Source of the DNA: Chryseobacterium sp. JAH
GTDB lineage: Bacteria > Bacteroidota > Bacteroidia > Flavobacteriales > Weeksellaceae
Assembly (NCBI RefSeq): GCF_001507335.1
Contig: NZ_LMAH01000002.1
Coordinates: 62,001-126,000 of the forward strand
DNA length: 64,000 bases
Direction of reading: 5' to 3'
The position numbers and the translations under genes are program-made. Of the stretch, positions 28,607 through 38,780 are shown in pieces (positions within the stretch are counted from its first letter, which is position 1; each line of letters opens with the position of its first letter). The notes beneath the pieces were generated by a model. That model saw only the letters and a list, made by a program, of their open reading frames with translations, was not told the DNA's origin and did no database searches.

Positions 28607-28798
28607 GGGAAGAGGGAGATTAAAAGTAAAAAGAGCCAAGTGAAAAATATGCGGTCAACAATTCCCCTTCTTTGAATTTTTGCCGGGGTGGTTTTTACTG
28701 TTAAAATTATCCGGACTAAAATATACAGAACGATATTAAAAAAAATCTTTGCTCACTTTGCGTTAAAAAAAAAAATAATAACAAATTTTAATATAAAA

Positions 28799-29563
28799 AT
28801 GTTTTCATTACAAAATAAAAAAGCCGTTGTGACAGGCGGAGGAAGCGGAATTGGACAAGCCATTGCGGTTCAGCTTGCTGCGAATGGTGCAGAAGTTCAT
28901 ATCCTTGAAATTACAGAACAGAATGGACAGGAAACTTTAGAGAAAATAAAATCTGCAGGAGGAAACGCTACAGTTTACGCCTGTGATGTTTCAAAACAAA
29001 AAGATGTTTTAGCTGTTTTTGAACAAGTTGGAGCAATCAATATCCTAGTCAACAATGCAGGAATTGCCCACATCGGAAAAGCAGATACGACTTCAGAAGA
29101 AGATTTTGACAGAATTTATAATGTCAATATCAAAGGCGTTTATAATTGTCTGTTCACAGCGATTCCACAGATCAGAAAATCCGGTGGCGGTGTGATTATC
29201 AATATGGCTTCCATTGCTGCATTGGTGGGAATCCCTGACCGTTTTGCGTACAGTACAGCAAAAGGAGCAGTGAAAGCAATGACTATGAGTGTGGCCAAAG
29301 ATTATATCCGTGAAAATATCCGTTGCAATTCCATTTCTCCGGCACGTGTGCACACGCCTTTTGTGGATGGATTTTTACAGAAAAATTATCCTGATAATAT
29401 TGAAGAAATGTTTGAGAAATTATCGAAAACTCAACCCATCGGAAGGATGGCTCAGCCTGAGGAAGTTGCCTCGTTGGCGCTGTATTTATGCAGTGATGAA
29501 GCTTCATTCATTACGGGTGTAGATTATCCTATTGACGGTGGCTTTACTACTTTGAACAATTAA
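28799..29563 (+). CDS. Short-chain dehydrogenase, probable 2-keto-3-deoxy-L-fuconate dehydrogenase
   Basis: 254 residues, classical SDR: nucleotide motif TGGGSGIGQA near the N-terminus, NNAG, catalytic Ser in MASIAA, YSTAKGA (Tyr and Lys), and a C-terminal PIDGG. The block SPARVHTPFVDGFL recalls the Xanthomonas 2-keto-3-deoxy-L-fuconate dehydrogenase group. It would oxidise the C4 hydroxyl to a 2,4-diketo acid with NAD+, the step before the hydrolase encoded next. The start at 28799 is chosen because the upstream extension is low-complexity. Confidence 0.87.
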   Translation: MFSLQNKKAVVTGGGSGIGQAIAVQLAANGAEVHILEITEQNGQETLEKIKSAGGNATVYACDVSKQKDVLAVFEQVGAINILVNNAGIAHIGKADTTSEEDFDRIYNVNIKGVYNCLFTAIPQIRKSGGGVIINMASIAALVGIPDRFAYSTAKGAVKAMTMSVAKDYIRENIRCNSISPARVHTPFVDGFLQKNYPDNIEEMFEKLSKTQPIGRMAQPEEVASLALYLCSDEASFITGVDYPIDGGFTTLNN

Positions 29564-29579
29564 AATTTGTAAATTAAGC

Positions 29580-29720
29580 TAAACCTTTGATTCGGGCTAC
29601 ACTACCCTAGCCCCGATAGAAACGGCATCCTTTTTTGTCATTGCGGTTGCGAAACAGTTCAACTTCTTTCTCAATTGTCCGCAATGACAAAAAAGATACA
29701 GTGGATAGCGGGATTAAGCT
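29580..29720. repeat. Intergenic palindromic element within the fucose operon
   Basis: A perfect 17-bp inverted repeat CTTTTTTGTCATTGCGG (29630-29646) and its complement (29679-29695) with a 32-nt loop, flanked by GC-richer text (ACTACCCTAGCCCCG, GGATAGCGGGATTAAGC). Its composition differs from the AT-rich surroundings, which is typical of a dispersed intergenic repeat. Only one copy lies in this window. Confidence 0.6.
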
Positions 29721-29776
29721 CCTAAAAAAAATATGTGGATTTAATTCTACAAACAAAACTTAACAATAATCAAAAT

Positions 29777-30628
29777 ATGAAATTAATAAAATTCGGAAAA
29801 CCGGGACAGGAAAAACCGGGAGTCATTATTGATGATAAAAGATATGATGTCTCTCATCTGGTAAAAGATTACGATGAAAACTTCTTTTCCGGTGACGCTA
29901 TTGAAAATTTAAAATCGGAGATAAATACACAGAATTTACCCGAAATTTCTGCCGATGAAAGATTGGGATCCCCTTTGGCCAGACCATCCAAGATCATCTG
30001 TGTAGGATTGAACTATAAAGATCACGCAGCAGAAACCAACGCTCCGATTCCGCAGGAACCGATTCTGTTTTTTAAGGCGACAACGGCAATTGTGGGTCCG
30101 AATGACGATCTGATTATTCCAAAAACAAGTACAAAAACCGACTGGGAAGTTGAGCTGGCGATCGTCATTGGAAAAAAAGCGAGCTATGTTTCTGAGGAAA
30201 ATGCGCTTGAACACGTTGCAGGTTATGTTCTGCACAACGACTACAGCGAAAGAGCCTTTCAGCTGGAAAGAAACGGACAGTGGGTAAAAGGAAAAAGCTG
30301 TGATACTTTTGCGCCGTTAGGTCCTTTTATTGCGACGCCGGACGAGATTGAAGATGTTCATAATCTGCGTTTGTGGCTGAAGGTGAACGGAGAAATTTTG
30401 CAGGATGGAAATACTTCCAATCTGATTTTTGATGTGCCTTTTATTGTGAGCTACATCAGTCAGTTTATGACTTTGCTTCCAGGGGATATTATCAGTACGG
30501 GAACGCCTGCCGGTGTTGGTTTGGGGCAAAAACCTGAGCCTTGGTATCTGAAACCAGGCGATGTGGTGGAATTGGGAATTGATCGATTAGGGAGCAGTAT
30601 TCAAAAAGTAAAAGCATACGATGAATGA
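29777..30628 (+). CDS. FAH-family hydrolase, probable 2,4-diketo-3-deoxy-L-fuconate hydrolase
   Basis: 283 residues, fumarylacetoacetase-like fold: VGLNYKDHAAE, the metal ligands in DWEVELAIVIG and the later HNDYSERAFQ, and the C-terminal STGTPAGVGLG motif. In oxidative L-fucose breakdown this enzyme class cuts 2,4-diketo-3-deoxy-L-fuconate into pyruvate and L-lactate. Start at MKLIKFGKPG (29777). Its TGA overlaps the ATG of the mutarotase gene by 4 bp, showing coupling. Confidence 0.88.
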   Translation: MKLIKFGKPGQEKPGVIIDDKRYDVSHLVKDYDENFFSGDAIENLKSEINTQNLPEISADERLGSPLARPSKIICVGLNYKDHAAETNAPIPQEPILFFKATTAIVGPNDDLIIPKTSTKTDWEVELAIVIGKKASYVSEENALEHVAGYVLHNDYSERAFQLERNGQWVKGKSCDTFAPLGPFIATPDEIEDVHNLRLWLKVNGEILQDGNTSNLIFDVPFIVSYISQFMTLLPGDIISTGTPAGVGLGQKPEPWYLKPGDVVELGIDRLGSSIQKVKAYDE

Positions 30629-30954
30629 AAAAATTCTGTCTCGCTCTCGACTTAATTGATGATCCCAAACTGATTGCTGAATACGAAAATCATCATCAGA
30701 ATATCTGGCCAGAAGTCAGACAAAGTATTTTGGATTCCGGAATTATTGATATGGAAATTTATCGTTTTCAAAACCGATTGTTCATGATCATTGAAGCTGA
30801 CGACAGTTTTTCTTTTGAGTCTAAAAATGATTTGGATAAAAACAATCCAAAAGTTCAGGAATGGGAAGAATTGATGTGGAAATTCCAGCAGCAGTTGCCC
30901 AATTCGAATGCTGGAGAAAAGTGGCGGTTGATGGACAGAATTTTCACGTTATAA
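30625..30954 (+). CDS. L-fucose/L-rhamnose mutarotase-family protein
   Basis: 109 residues, the RhaM/FucU-like COG3254 family: KKFCLALDLIDDPKLIAEYENHHQNIWPEV with the conserved His residues and a C-terminal WRLMDRIFTL. It interconverts alpha and beta pyranose anomers so that the dehydrogenase gets its preferred form. The overlap with the FAH gene and the 16-bp gap to the lactonase gene place it in the operon. Length is normal for the family. Confidence 0.88.
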   Translation: MKKFCLALDLIDDPKLIAEYENHHQNIWPEVRQSILDSGIIDMEIYRFQNRLFMIIEADDSFSFESKNDLDKNNPKVQEWEELMWKFQQQLPNSNAGEKWRLMDRIFTL

Positions 30955-30970
30955 ATTAGATTTGAAATAA

Positions 30971-31795
30971 ATGATTATAGATTCTCACGTTCATTTTTGG
31001 AATTTTAATCCGGTGCGCGATGCCTGGATTACGGAAGAGATGACGGCAATTCGGAAAGATTTTCTGCCCGAAGATTATTCGTTGCTTTTAAAAGAAAATC
31101 AGGTTGATGGATGCGTAGCAGTTCAGGCTGACCAAAGTGATGAAGAGACTGCTTTTTTGGTAGATTTGGCTAAAAAAAATCCGATGATTAAAGGAGTTGT
31201 CGGCTGGATTGATTTAGCTTCTGACAAACTGGAAGAGTCGCTTAAAAATTATCATTCTGAAAAATTGATTAAAGGCTTCCGACACATCGCTGAAGGAGAA
31301 GAACTTGGTTTTTTACTAAAAGAAAATGTTCTTAATGGAATTTCGAAACTTCAACAGTTTGATTATACTTTCGATATTTTATTAAGACAGGATCAGCTTT
31401 TAGATGCGGTCAAACTTTCGGAGAAACTGCCTGAGCAGCCGTTCATTCTGGATCATTGCGGTAAGCCTGATCTGAAGACCAAAAAACTGAAAGACTGGAA
31501 AGAAAATATTTCAGAATTGGCTCGCAATCCCAATGTCTATTGTAAAATTTCGGGACTTTTGACTCAGGGAACCTGGAATTTGGCTGATGAAAAATCCATT
31601 TTTGAAATTTTGGATTCTGTTTTTTTGAAATTTGGAATTAAACGATTGGTTTTCGGAAGCGACTGGCCTGTGATGTTGTTGGGTGGAAATTATGCTTTGT
31701 GGATAGAATTGATTTCAAAATATTTGACACAGTTTTCAAAAGAAGAACAGCAGCTTTTTTTCTCAGGAAATGCAGTGAAATTCTATAATTTATAA
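30971..31795 (+). CDS. Amidohydrolase, probable L-fuconolactonase
   Basis: 274 residues of the COG3618 metal-dependent hydrolase family: N-terminal DSHVHFWN (His pair), ILDHCGKPD in the middle and FGSDWPVMLLGG (catalytic Asp) at the C-terminal end. Members open sugar lactones, including L-fucono-1,5-lactone. That fits the step between the fucose dehydrogenase and the dehydratase. A TIM-barrel fold is expected. Cytoplasmic. Confidence 0.88.
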   Translation: MIIDSHVHFWNFNPVRDAWITEEMTAIRKDFLPEDYSLLLKENQVDGCVAVQADQSDEETAFLVDLAKKNPMIKGVVGWIDLASDKLEESLKNYHSEKLIKGFRHIAEGEELGFLLKENVLNGISKLQQFDYTFDILLRQDQLLDAVKLSEKLPEQPFILDHCGKPDLKTKKLKDWKENISELARNPNVYCKISGLLTQGTWNLADEKSIFEILDSVFLKFGIKRLVFGSDWPVMLLGGNYALWIELISKYLTQFSKEEQQLFFSGNAVKFYNL

Positions 31796-32053
31796 ACCAC
31801 AAATCGAAGATTCGACGGAGTCAAAAGGCGCAAAGGATTTTGAAACTTGAGTCACATTAGATTTAAGTTTAATATTTTGAGAATAATGTGAACACAGCAG
31901 TTTAAAAAATAATTACTTAAAAATTATAATAACAAAACGTAGTAGTCTTTGCTGAGTGAAATAGAAGATTTGACGTATTCAAACTCCCTTGCGAACTTAA
32001 AAATAGTTAGTAGTCAAAAAAATCTTTGCGCACTTTGCATCAAAAAAAACATT

Positions 32054-32836
32054 ATGAATTTAAATTTAGAACATAAAATAATCATCATAAGCGGCGGTGC
32101 AAAGGGCATCGGAAACGCCATTGCGAAAATTTTAGCCGAAGAAAAGGCATTGCCGGTAATCATTGGCAGAAATGAAAATGATAATAAAAAAGCTGTTCAG
32201 GAAATCTTAGATAACGGAAGAAATGCCGACTTCGTAACTACCGAACTTTCACAACCCGAAGAATGTAAAAAAGCGATCGATGCAGTTGCAAAAAAATACG
32301 GAAAAATTGATGGAATCGTCAATAATGCAGGTGTGAACGATGGTGTTGGTTTGGAAAACGGTTCGTATGAAGGTTTCATTTCATCTTATCATAAAAACGT
32401 GGTGCATTATTATCTTTTGGTACATCATGCTCTTCCTTATTTAAAAGAAAGTAAAGGTTCAATTTTAAATATTGGCAGCAAGACCGCAGAAACCGGACAA
32501 GGCGGAACATCAGGTTACGCCGCTGCCAATGGTGCCAGAAATGCTTTGACAAGAGAATGGGCAGTCGAACTTTTGCCTTACAGCATCCGTGTGAATGCCA
32601 TCATCGTTGCCGAAGCATGGACTCCACTTTACGAATCGTGGATTTCTACTTTTGAAAATCGTGAAGAAAAACTGAAAAGTATTACTTCAAAAATCCCTTT
32701 GGAAAACCGCATGACGACCTCAGAAGAAATTGCAAATATGGCAGCGTTTCTCTTATCTCAAAAGTCCTCGCATACCACGGGACAATTGATTCATGTGGAT
32801 GGTGGCTATGTACATTTGGACAGGAGTTTGGGGTAA
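32054..32836 (+). CDS. Short-chain dehydrogenase, probable L-fucose dehydrogenase
   Basis: 260 residues, SDR with SGGAKGIGNA, NNAG, catalytic Ser in NIGSKTA and YAAANGARN (Tyr in the usual place, but Asn where the catalytic Lys is normally found). The text VNAIIVAEAWTPLYESWI and HTTGQLIHVDGGYVHLDR marks the group that contains the C. jejuni fucose dehydrogenase FucX (Cj0485). It would oxidise L-fucose to the lactone. Start at MNLNLEHKI (32054); the 258-bp gap before it has repeated-type intergenic text. The Lys-to-Asn change should be checked. Confidence 0.83.
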   Translation: MNLNLEHKIIIISGGAKGIGNAIAKILAEEKALPVIIGRNENDNKKAVQEILDNGRNADFVTTELSQPEECKKAIDAVAKKYGKIDGIVNNAGVNDGVGLENGSYEGFISSYHKNVVHYYLLVHHALPYLKESKGSILNIGSKTAETGQGGTSGYAAANGARNALTREWAVELLPYSIRVNAIIVAEAWTPLYESWISTFENREEKLKSITSKIPLENRMTTSEEIANMAAFLLSQKSSHTTGQLIHVDGGYVHLDRSLG

Positions 32837-32898
32837 ATATTTTTATGTTAATAATTATTTAAATATAATTATTGATATTTGAATAAATTAATCATACT

Positions 32899-33666
32899 AT
32901 GAAAGATGATAATCAACATCAGTGTATCAGTAAAAGCAACTTAAGTGAGCAAACCGTTCAGAATATTAATAAGTTTGGACTTCAAGTGATTTTGGTTGGC
33001 TCCACTGATTATCTACCCTCATTTGCATACAGTATAGGTCTACAAAAATCTTATAATCATCCTGAAATAATTTGCTTCGGACTTCCTTCGAATCTAGCTC
33101 ATGGAATTATAAATGATATTGCAAGAATTATAAAGAATGGTGAGAAAATCAACAGCAAAAAAATTTATACCAACATATTTGACAACAGTCGAGCTGTATT
33201 TTTAAATGTGGACAAGGTAAATATTCCGGATTATTTTGGAGCGTGTTTGAATTATTATGGCGACGAAAAGTTTGATGCTTTGCAACTTATTTGGACTGAT
33301 AGAAATGACATATTTCCCTGGGAGGAGAGCTTTGAAGATGAATTTCTTTACAAACAACCTCTATTAGACAGAAATGGTGAATTCAAATTTTATGAGCCGA
33401 AAAATTTGACAACCTTCACAACACGACAATGGCTTGAAGAAAAGAAACCTATCTTGAGAGTCGTTCATGATAATGAAGGAGATTGGCAGTTTTTGACTGG
33501 AGACCAAATGCCGGAAGACATAAAAATTGTTGCTTTAGAACAATTGATAAAAAGTGATAAAACATTAAATGAGATTTTTGACCTTGACTACGGTGAAGAA
33601 GCAGAGAGAGAACACATTGGTGGAGAATGGAAAAGAAATCAAATGGAAACAGATGAGGAAAATTAA
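32899..33666 (+). CDS. DUF4262 domain protein
   Basis: 255 residues, soluble. The first 150 residues carry the DUF4262 pattern (FGLQVILVGS...PSFAYSIGLQKSYNHPEIICFGLP), a family of unknown function found in scattered bacteria. The C-terminal 100 residues are acidic. It follows the fucose genes by 62 bp but has nothing to do with them by content. Convergent to carB, with a shared terminator between. Confidence 0.82.
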   Translation: MKDDNQHQCISKSNLSEQTVQNINKFGLQVILVGSTDYLPSFAYSIGLQKSYNHPEIICFGLPSNLAHGIINDIARIIKNGEKINSKKIYTNIFDNSRAVFLNVDKVNIPDYFGACLNYYGDEKFDALQLIWTDRNDIFPWEESFEDEFLYKQPLLDRNGEFKFYEPKNLTTFTTRQWLEEKKPILRVVHDNEGDWQFLTGDQMPEDIKIVALEQLIKSDKTLNEIFDLDYGEEAEREHIGGEWKRNQMETDEEN

Positions 33667-33737
33667 CTTCTCAATGTAAAATTTATTTTATCTTAAATGA
33701 ATAGATTTCAAATGAAATTGAGCATCATACAAATAAA

Positions 33738-33766
33738 AAAAGCGGAAGAAAAAATCTTCCGCTTTT
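33738..33766. terminator. Bidirectional terminator between DUF4262 gene and carB
   Basis: Stem AAAAGCGGAAGA/TCTTCCGCTTTT (33738-33749 with 33755-33766), A-loop, T-run on both strands. It sits between convergent genes and can end both transcripts. Confidence 0.88.
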
Positions 33767-33786
33767 ACTTTATCTCAATCCGAAAA

Positions 33787-36700
33787 CTACATCGTCTCCA
33801 TCTTAAAGCTCATACTTTCAATCACCTTCAGAATCGCTTCAACTGTATCCATTGATGTTAAACAAGGAACACCGTTCTCAACACTCATTCTTCTGATCTG
33901 GAAACCGTCTCTTTCAGACTGTTTTCCTTTCGTCATCGTGTTGACAACGTACTGAACTTTTCCTTTCTGAATCAAATCGATTAGGTTTACACTTTCCTCT
34001 CCTATTTTGTATCCGATTTTGCAAGGAATGCCTTTTTCTTCGAAGAATTTTGCTGTACCCTCTGTTGCCCAGATTCTGAAACCAACTTCGTGGAATCTTG
34101 AAGCTAAATCAGCGGCTTCCTGCTTGTGCTTGTCAGCCACTGTGAACAAAATTGAACCGTGCATCGGAACTTTTCTTCCTGCCGCAACCAATCCTTTGTA
34201 CAAAGCTTTTTCCAAAGTCGTGTCTTTTCCCATCACTTCTCCTGTAGACTTCATTTCTGGGCCTAAAGAGATATCAACTTTCGTTAATTTTGAGAAAGAG
34301 AAGACAGGAACTTTTACGAAAACACCTTGTTTATTTGGAACCAATCCGTTTTTGTAGCCTAAATCTTTCAGTTTCTGACCTAAAATTGCTTTTGTAGCCA
34401 GGTTTGCCATTGGAACATCGGTAATTTTAGATAAGAAAGGAACTGTTCTTGATGAACGTGGATTCACTTCAATCACATACACATTTCCTTCAAAAAGAAC
34501 GTACTGGATATTCATTAAACCAATCACATTCAATCCTTTAGCCAATCTTTGAGTATAATCAACCAAAGTATCAATTTCTGCCTGAGAAACATTCTGTGGC
34601 GGATACACGGCAATCGAGTCACCGGAGTGAACTCCTGCTCGTTCGATGTGTTCCATGATTCCAGGAATAATTACCGTTTCGCCGTCGCAAATTGCATCAA
34701 CTTCCACTTCTCTTCCCGTAATGTAACGGTCTACCAAAACCGGCTGATCCGGACTTGCATCTACCGCAAATTCCATATAGTGCGCCAATTCTGCTTCTGT
34801 GTAGACAATTTCCATGGCTCTACCTCCCAAAACGTAGCTCGGACGAACCAAAACCGGGTAACCGATCTCATTCGCAATCACAATCGCTTCTTCTTTTGAA
34901 GTTGAAGTTTTTCCTAAAGGCTGAGGAATTCCCATTTCCTGAAGGGCTTTTTCAAACTTATCTCTGTTTTCAGCTCTATCCAAATCTTCCAGTGAAGTTC
35001 CTAAAATCTGAACGCCATAAGCGGCTAATTTATCTGCTAAATTGATGGCCGTCTGTCCACCAAACTGTACGACAACTCCTTTAGGTTTTTCAAGGTCGAT
35101 GATGCTCATCACATCTTCTTCCGTCAAAGGCTCGAAGTATAATTTATCTGAAATTGAGAAGTCTGTAGAAACGGTTTCTGGATTATTGTTGATGATAATC
35201 GCTTCGTAACCCATTTCTTTGATCGCCCAAACCGAGTGAACTGTCGCGTAATCAAACTCAACTCCCTGCCCGATTCTGATCGGTCCTGAACCCAAAACGA
35301 TGATTTTTTCTTTATCGGTAACTACAGATTCGTTTTCTTCCTCATAAGTTCCGTAGAAATATGGGGTTTCTGATTCAAATTCAGCAGCACAAGTGTCTAC
35401 CATTTTGTAAACCGGCACAATTCCGTTTTCTTTTCTGAAATTGTACACTTCCCTCTGCGTGGATTCCCATAAATGAGCGATATTCTGATCTGAGAAACCT
35501 AATTTTTTAGACTGAATTAAAATTTCTTTGTCAAATCTGTTTGCTGCAATTGTCTTTTCGAAATCAACTAATTTCTTTAATTTCCAGATGAAGAATTTAT
35601 CAATTTTGCTCCATTCTACAATTTGTTCCCAGTCGTAACCTCTTCTTAAAGCGTCACAAATGATAAACAGTCTTTCGTCATCACAAACTCTGATTCTTCT
35701 TTCGATATCTTCTTCAGTTAAAGCTGCAGCCTGTTTTGTTTTTAAACCTAAATGTCTCAAGCCTGTTTCCAAAGAACGCACTGCTTTCTGTAGAGACTCT
35801 TCGAAGTTTCTTCCGATGGCCATTACTTCACCAGTTGCTTTCATTTGAGTTGACAATCTTCTGTCAGCCGTTTCAAATTTATCGAAAGGGAATCTTGGGA
35901 ATTTAGTTACCACATAATCCAAAGCAGGCTCGAAACAAGCGTAAGTTTTTCCTGTAACCGGATTCATAATTTCATCTAAAGTCAATCCTACAGCGATTTT
36001 TGCAGCAATTTTCGCAATCGGATAACCTGTTGCTTTTGATGCTAATGCCGATGAACGGGAAACTCTAGGGTTTACTTCGATGATGTAGTAATCGAATGAA
36101 TGTGGGTCTAAAGCCAACTGCACGTTACATCCACCTTCAATTCCTAAAGCCCTAATGATTTTCAGTGAAGCGTTTCTCAACAGCTGATATTCTCTGTCTG
36201 AAAGCGTCTGTGAAGGCGCCACAACAATTGAGTCACCTGTGTGAACTCCCACCGGATCTATATTTTCCATGTTACAAACCACAATCGCGTTGTCGTTTGC
36301 ATCACGCATTACTTCGTATTCAATTTCTTTGAAACCAGCGATTGATCTTTCGATCAGACACTGCGTAACCGGACTGTATTTCAATCCTAATTCAGCAATT
36401 TCCTTCAATTCAGCTTCGTTGGCAGCGATTCCTCCACCGGTTCCACCCATTGTGAAGGCAGGACGAACAATTACCGGATAACCGATCTCGTCAGCAAAAC
36501 GAAGCGCTCCTTCAACTGTTGTTACAATATCAGATTCCGGAACCGGTTCGTTTAATTCTCTCATCAATTCACGGAACAGATCTCTGTCTTCCGCTCTGTT
36601 GATCGCTGAAAGTGTAGTTCCCAAAACTTCCACTTTGCATTCTTCAAGAATACCTGATTTTTCCAGTTCTACTGCCATGTTCAAACCTGTTTGTCCACCA

Positions 36701-36966
36701 AGAGTCGGTAAAAGTGCATCCGGACGCTCTTTTCTGATGATGTGACTTACAAACTGAAGTGAAATCGGCTCGATGTAAACCTTGTCAGCGATTTCAACAT
36801 CCGTCATAATCGTTGCAGGGTTTGAATTGATCAAAATCACCTTGTACCCTTCTTCTCTTAATGAAAGACAAGCCTGCGTTCCTGCGTAATCAAATTCCGC
36901 CGCCTGACCGATGATAATTGGGCCGGAACCGATTACTAAAATTGTTTTTATGTCGTTTCTTTTCAT
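33787..36966 (-). CDS. carB: Carbamoyl-phosphate synthase large subunit
   Basis: 1059 residues, near the usual 1,070. Two ATP-grasp halves are visible: [20 protein letters not shown] near the N-terminus and [20 protein letters not shown] near residue 565; glycine-rich [12 protein letters not shown] and [11 protein letters not shown]; a C-terminal MGS-like allosteric domain (about 935-1055). It makes carbamoyl phosphate from bicarbonate, ATP and ammonia from CarA, feeding both pyrimidine and arginine pathways, both encoded in this window. Separated from carA by a REP/RAYT insertion of about 700 bp. Confidence 0.97.
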   Translation of the reverse strand: MKRNDIKTILVIGSGPIIIGQAAEFDYAGTQACLSLREEGYKVILINSNPATIMTDVEIADKVYIEPISLQFVSHIIRKERPDALLPTLGGQTGLNMAVELEKSGILEECKVEVLGTTLSAINRAEDRDLFRELMRELNEPVPESDIVTTVEGALRFADEIGYPVIVRPAFTMGGTGGGIAANEAELKEIAELGLKYSPVTQCLIERSIAGFKEIEYEVMRDANDNAIVVCNMENIDPVGVHTGDSIVVAPSQTLSDREYQLLRNASLKIIRALGIEGGCNVQLALDPHSFDYYIIEVNPRVSRSSALASKATGYPIAKIAAKIAVGLTLDEIMNPVTGKTYACFEPALDYVVTKFPRFPFDKFETADRRLSTQMKATGEVMAIGRNFEESLQKAVRSLETGLRHLGLKTKQAAALTEEDIERRIRVCDDERLFIICDALRRGYDWEQIVEWSKIDKFFIWKLKKLVDFEKTIAANRFDKEILIQSKKLGFSDQNIAHLWESTQREVYNFRKENGIVPVYKMVDTCAAEFESETPYFYGTYEEENESVVTDKEKIIVLGSGPIRIGQGVEFDYATVHSVWAIKEMGYEAIIINNNPETVSTDFSISDKLYFEPLTEEDVMSIIDLEKPKGVVVQFGGQTAINLADKLAAYGVQILGTSLEDLDRAENRDKFEKALQEMGIPQPLGKTSTSKEEAIVIANEIGYPVLVRPSYVLGGRAMEIVYTEAELAHYMEFAVDASPDQPVLVDRYITGREVEVDAICDGETVIIPGIMEHIERAGVHSGDSIAVYPPQNVSQAEIDTLVDYTQRLAKGLNVIGLMNIQYVLFEGNVYVIEVNPRSSRTVPFLSKITDVPMANLATKAILGQKLKDLGYKNGLVPNKQGVFVKVPVFSFSKLTKVDISLGPEMKSTGEVMGKDTTLEKALYKGLVAAGRKVPMHGSILFTVADKHKQEAADLASRFHEVGFRIWATEGTAKFFEEKGIPCKIGYKIGEESVNLIDLIQKGKVQYVVNTMTKGKQSERDGFQIRRMSVENGVPCLTSMDTVEAILKVIESMSFKMETM

Positions 36967-36983
36967 TTTCTTTTATTAATGTT

Positions 36984-37210
36984 GAACCTCTTCAGGTTCG
37001 TGAATTAATTATTTCTATTTTTCCATGGGTTTTACCCATGGCTATTGTTGTTGAACCCTTTCAGGGTTTGGGGATGATTATGTCAACATACCAAATTTGT
37101 GATGCGCCATCCTTTTTGACAGCCACAACGTGGCTGAACATTACTAGCCATAGGTGAAACCTATGGACTGAATATTGACATCACAACCCAACAACCCATG
37201 AAATGGGTTG
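36984..37210. repeat. REP palindrome cluster between carB and the RAYT gene
   Basis: Six imperfect palindromes in 230 bp: GAACC/GGTTC (36984-36999), CCATGGGTTTTACCCATGG (37023-37041), GAACCCTTTCAGGGTTT (37053-37069), GCCAC/GTGGC (37122-37134), CCATAGGTGAAACCTATGG (37148-37166) and CAACCCATGAAATGGGTTG (37192-37210). The same family recurs at 38781-38887, 57262-57585 and 58033-58119, always next to or near an IS200-type Y1 transposase. These are REP elements. Confidence 0.85.
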
Positions 37211-37212
37211 AA

Positions 37213-37662
37213 CTATGCCCACAAATATTTTTCATCAAATTCAATCCCATTTGTTCGCAATAGATTTTTATATTCATTCTCAAAAGACTCATGCTTATGA
37301 TGCTCTTTTTGATTTTTAATATAATTAATAACTGCATCTTTTTCTTTTTCAGAATATGTAAACGCTCCATAACCACTTTGCCATTCTTCAAAATCAGGAA
37401 ATAATCCGCTTTGCTTTATCCAACTATTGCCTGCAATTTTAATATCTTTTACAAAATTGCTCAATGAAACCGATGGATGTAAGTCTACAAACAAATGAAT
37501 ATGATCTGGCATTCCGTTAATTCTGTAAAGTCTGCAGTTTTTATTCTTTACAATTCCCCAAATGTATTTGTATAACTGATCTTCATGCGCTTCAACCAAA
37601 ACAGGTTTCCTATGTTTTGTACTGAATACAATCTGATAATATATTTGACGGAATGTTGACAT
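37213..37662 (-). mobile_element. REP-associated tyrosine transposase (RAYT, IS200-like), intact
   Basis: 149 residues of the Y1 HUH family: YQIVFSTKHRKPVL at the N-terminus, the metal-binding HUH motif as DHIHLFVDLH, and the catalytic Tyr in INYIKNQKEHHK. RAYTs bind and cut REP palindromes as single strands. The gene lies between carA and carB: its ATG directly touches the carA stop codon, and it ends 2 bp from the REP cluster. It is transcribed with the pyrimidine operon. No IS200-type terminal ends were identified, which fits a domesticated RAYT. Confidence 0.9.
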
Positions 37663-38739
37663 TTATTTATTCTTAAAGTTTTCCATTAATTCAATGAAAT
37701 CATCAAACAAATAATTCGCATCTTCAGGACCCGGGCTCGCTTCAGGGTGATACTGAACTGAGAAGCAAGGATGAATCTTATGTTTCAGACCTTCGTTTGT
37801 CCTGTCATTCAATGCGATATGAGTCTCTATCAAATCTGTTTCTTTAAGGCTCTCCTGATCAACTGCGTAACCGTGATTCTGAGAAGTGATCGCTACTTTA
37901 TTTTTTTCTAAATCCAAAACAGGGTGATTTCCTCCTCTGTGACCGAATTTTAATTTAAAAGTTTTTGCACCGCAAGCAAGGCCAATCAACTGATGTCCAA
38001 GGCAAATCCCGAAAATTGGAACTTTACCAAGCAATCCGCGGATCATTTCTAAAGCTTTTTGGTTGTCTTCAGGATCTCCGGGACCGTTGGATAACATAAT
38101 TCCATCCGGATCCATCAGCAAAATTTCTTCTGCTGTAGTATCATGGGAAACAACAATGATGTCGCAGTTTCTTTGAGATAATTCTCTGATTATTCCTAAT
38201 TTAGACCCAAAATCCACAAGTACTACTTTAAGTCCTCTTCCCGGATTGGCGTAAGAAGTTTTTGTTGAAACCTGCTCTACCTGATCCGTTGAGAAAGTTG
38301 TTGATTTTAATTCTTCAACGGTTGTGTTTTCGTCTGCATCTGCATTCACTATTTTTCCTTTTACCACACCTGAGTTACGGAGAATTCTAGTCAGTCTTCT
38401 GGTATCAATTCCTGAAATTCCTGAAAGATTTTTCTTTTTAAACAGTTCCTGTAAAGTAATCTGAGTTCTGAAATTGGAAGGTAAATCGCAAATTTCTTTT
38501 ACAATAAGACCTTTAATTGCAGGCTCGATGCTTTCGTAGTCATCACGGTTGATTCCGTAATTTCCGATCAGCGGATACGTCATGCAAACAATCTGACCGC
38601 AGTATGACGGGTCAGAAATCAATTCCTGATATCCTGTCATTCCGGTATTGAAAACCACCTCTCCTGCTGTCTCCAAATCTGCTCCGAAACCTTCTCCATG
38701 AAATACTTCACCGGACTCCAGTATTAATTTTTTCTTCAT
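37663..38739 (-). CDS. carA: Carbamoyl-phosphate synthase small subunit (glutamine amidotransferase)
   Basis: 358 residues from MKKKLILESGEV (38739). The N-terminal CPSase domain has NTGMTGYQELISDPSYCGQ; the class I glutaminase domain holds the catalytic Cys in FGICLGHQLIG and the His-Glu pair in QYHPEASPGP. It releases ammonia from glutamine for CarB. The start at 38739 is taken instead of an upstream Met, because the 40-residue extension is REP-derived sequence. Stop codon adjoins the RAYT start. Confidence 0.96.
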   Translation of the reverse strand: MKKKLILESGEVFHGEGFGADLETAGEVVFNTGMTGYQELISDPSYCGQIVCMTYPLIGNYGINRDDYESIEPAIKGLIVKEICDLPSNFRTQITLQELFKKKNLSGISGIDTRRLTRILRNSGVVKGKIVNADADENTTVEELKSTTFSTDQVEQVSTKTSYANPGRGLKVVLVDFGSKLGIIRELSQRNCDIIVVSHDTTAEEILLMDPDGIMLSNGPGDPEDNQKALEMIRGLLGKVPIFGICLGHQLIGLACGAKTFKLKFGHRGGNHPVLDLEKNKVAITSQNHGYAVDQESLKETDLIETHIALNDRTNEGLKHKIHPCFSVQYHPEASPGPEDANYLFDDFIELMENFKNK

Positions 38740-38780
38740 TTTAACTTTTATCTTTATTTCTATTTTATCTAAATATTTTC

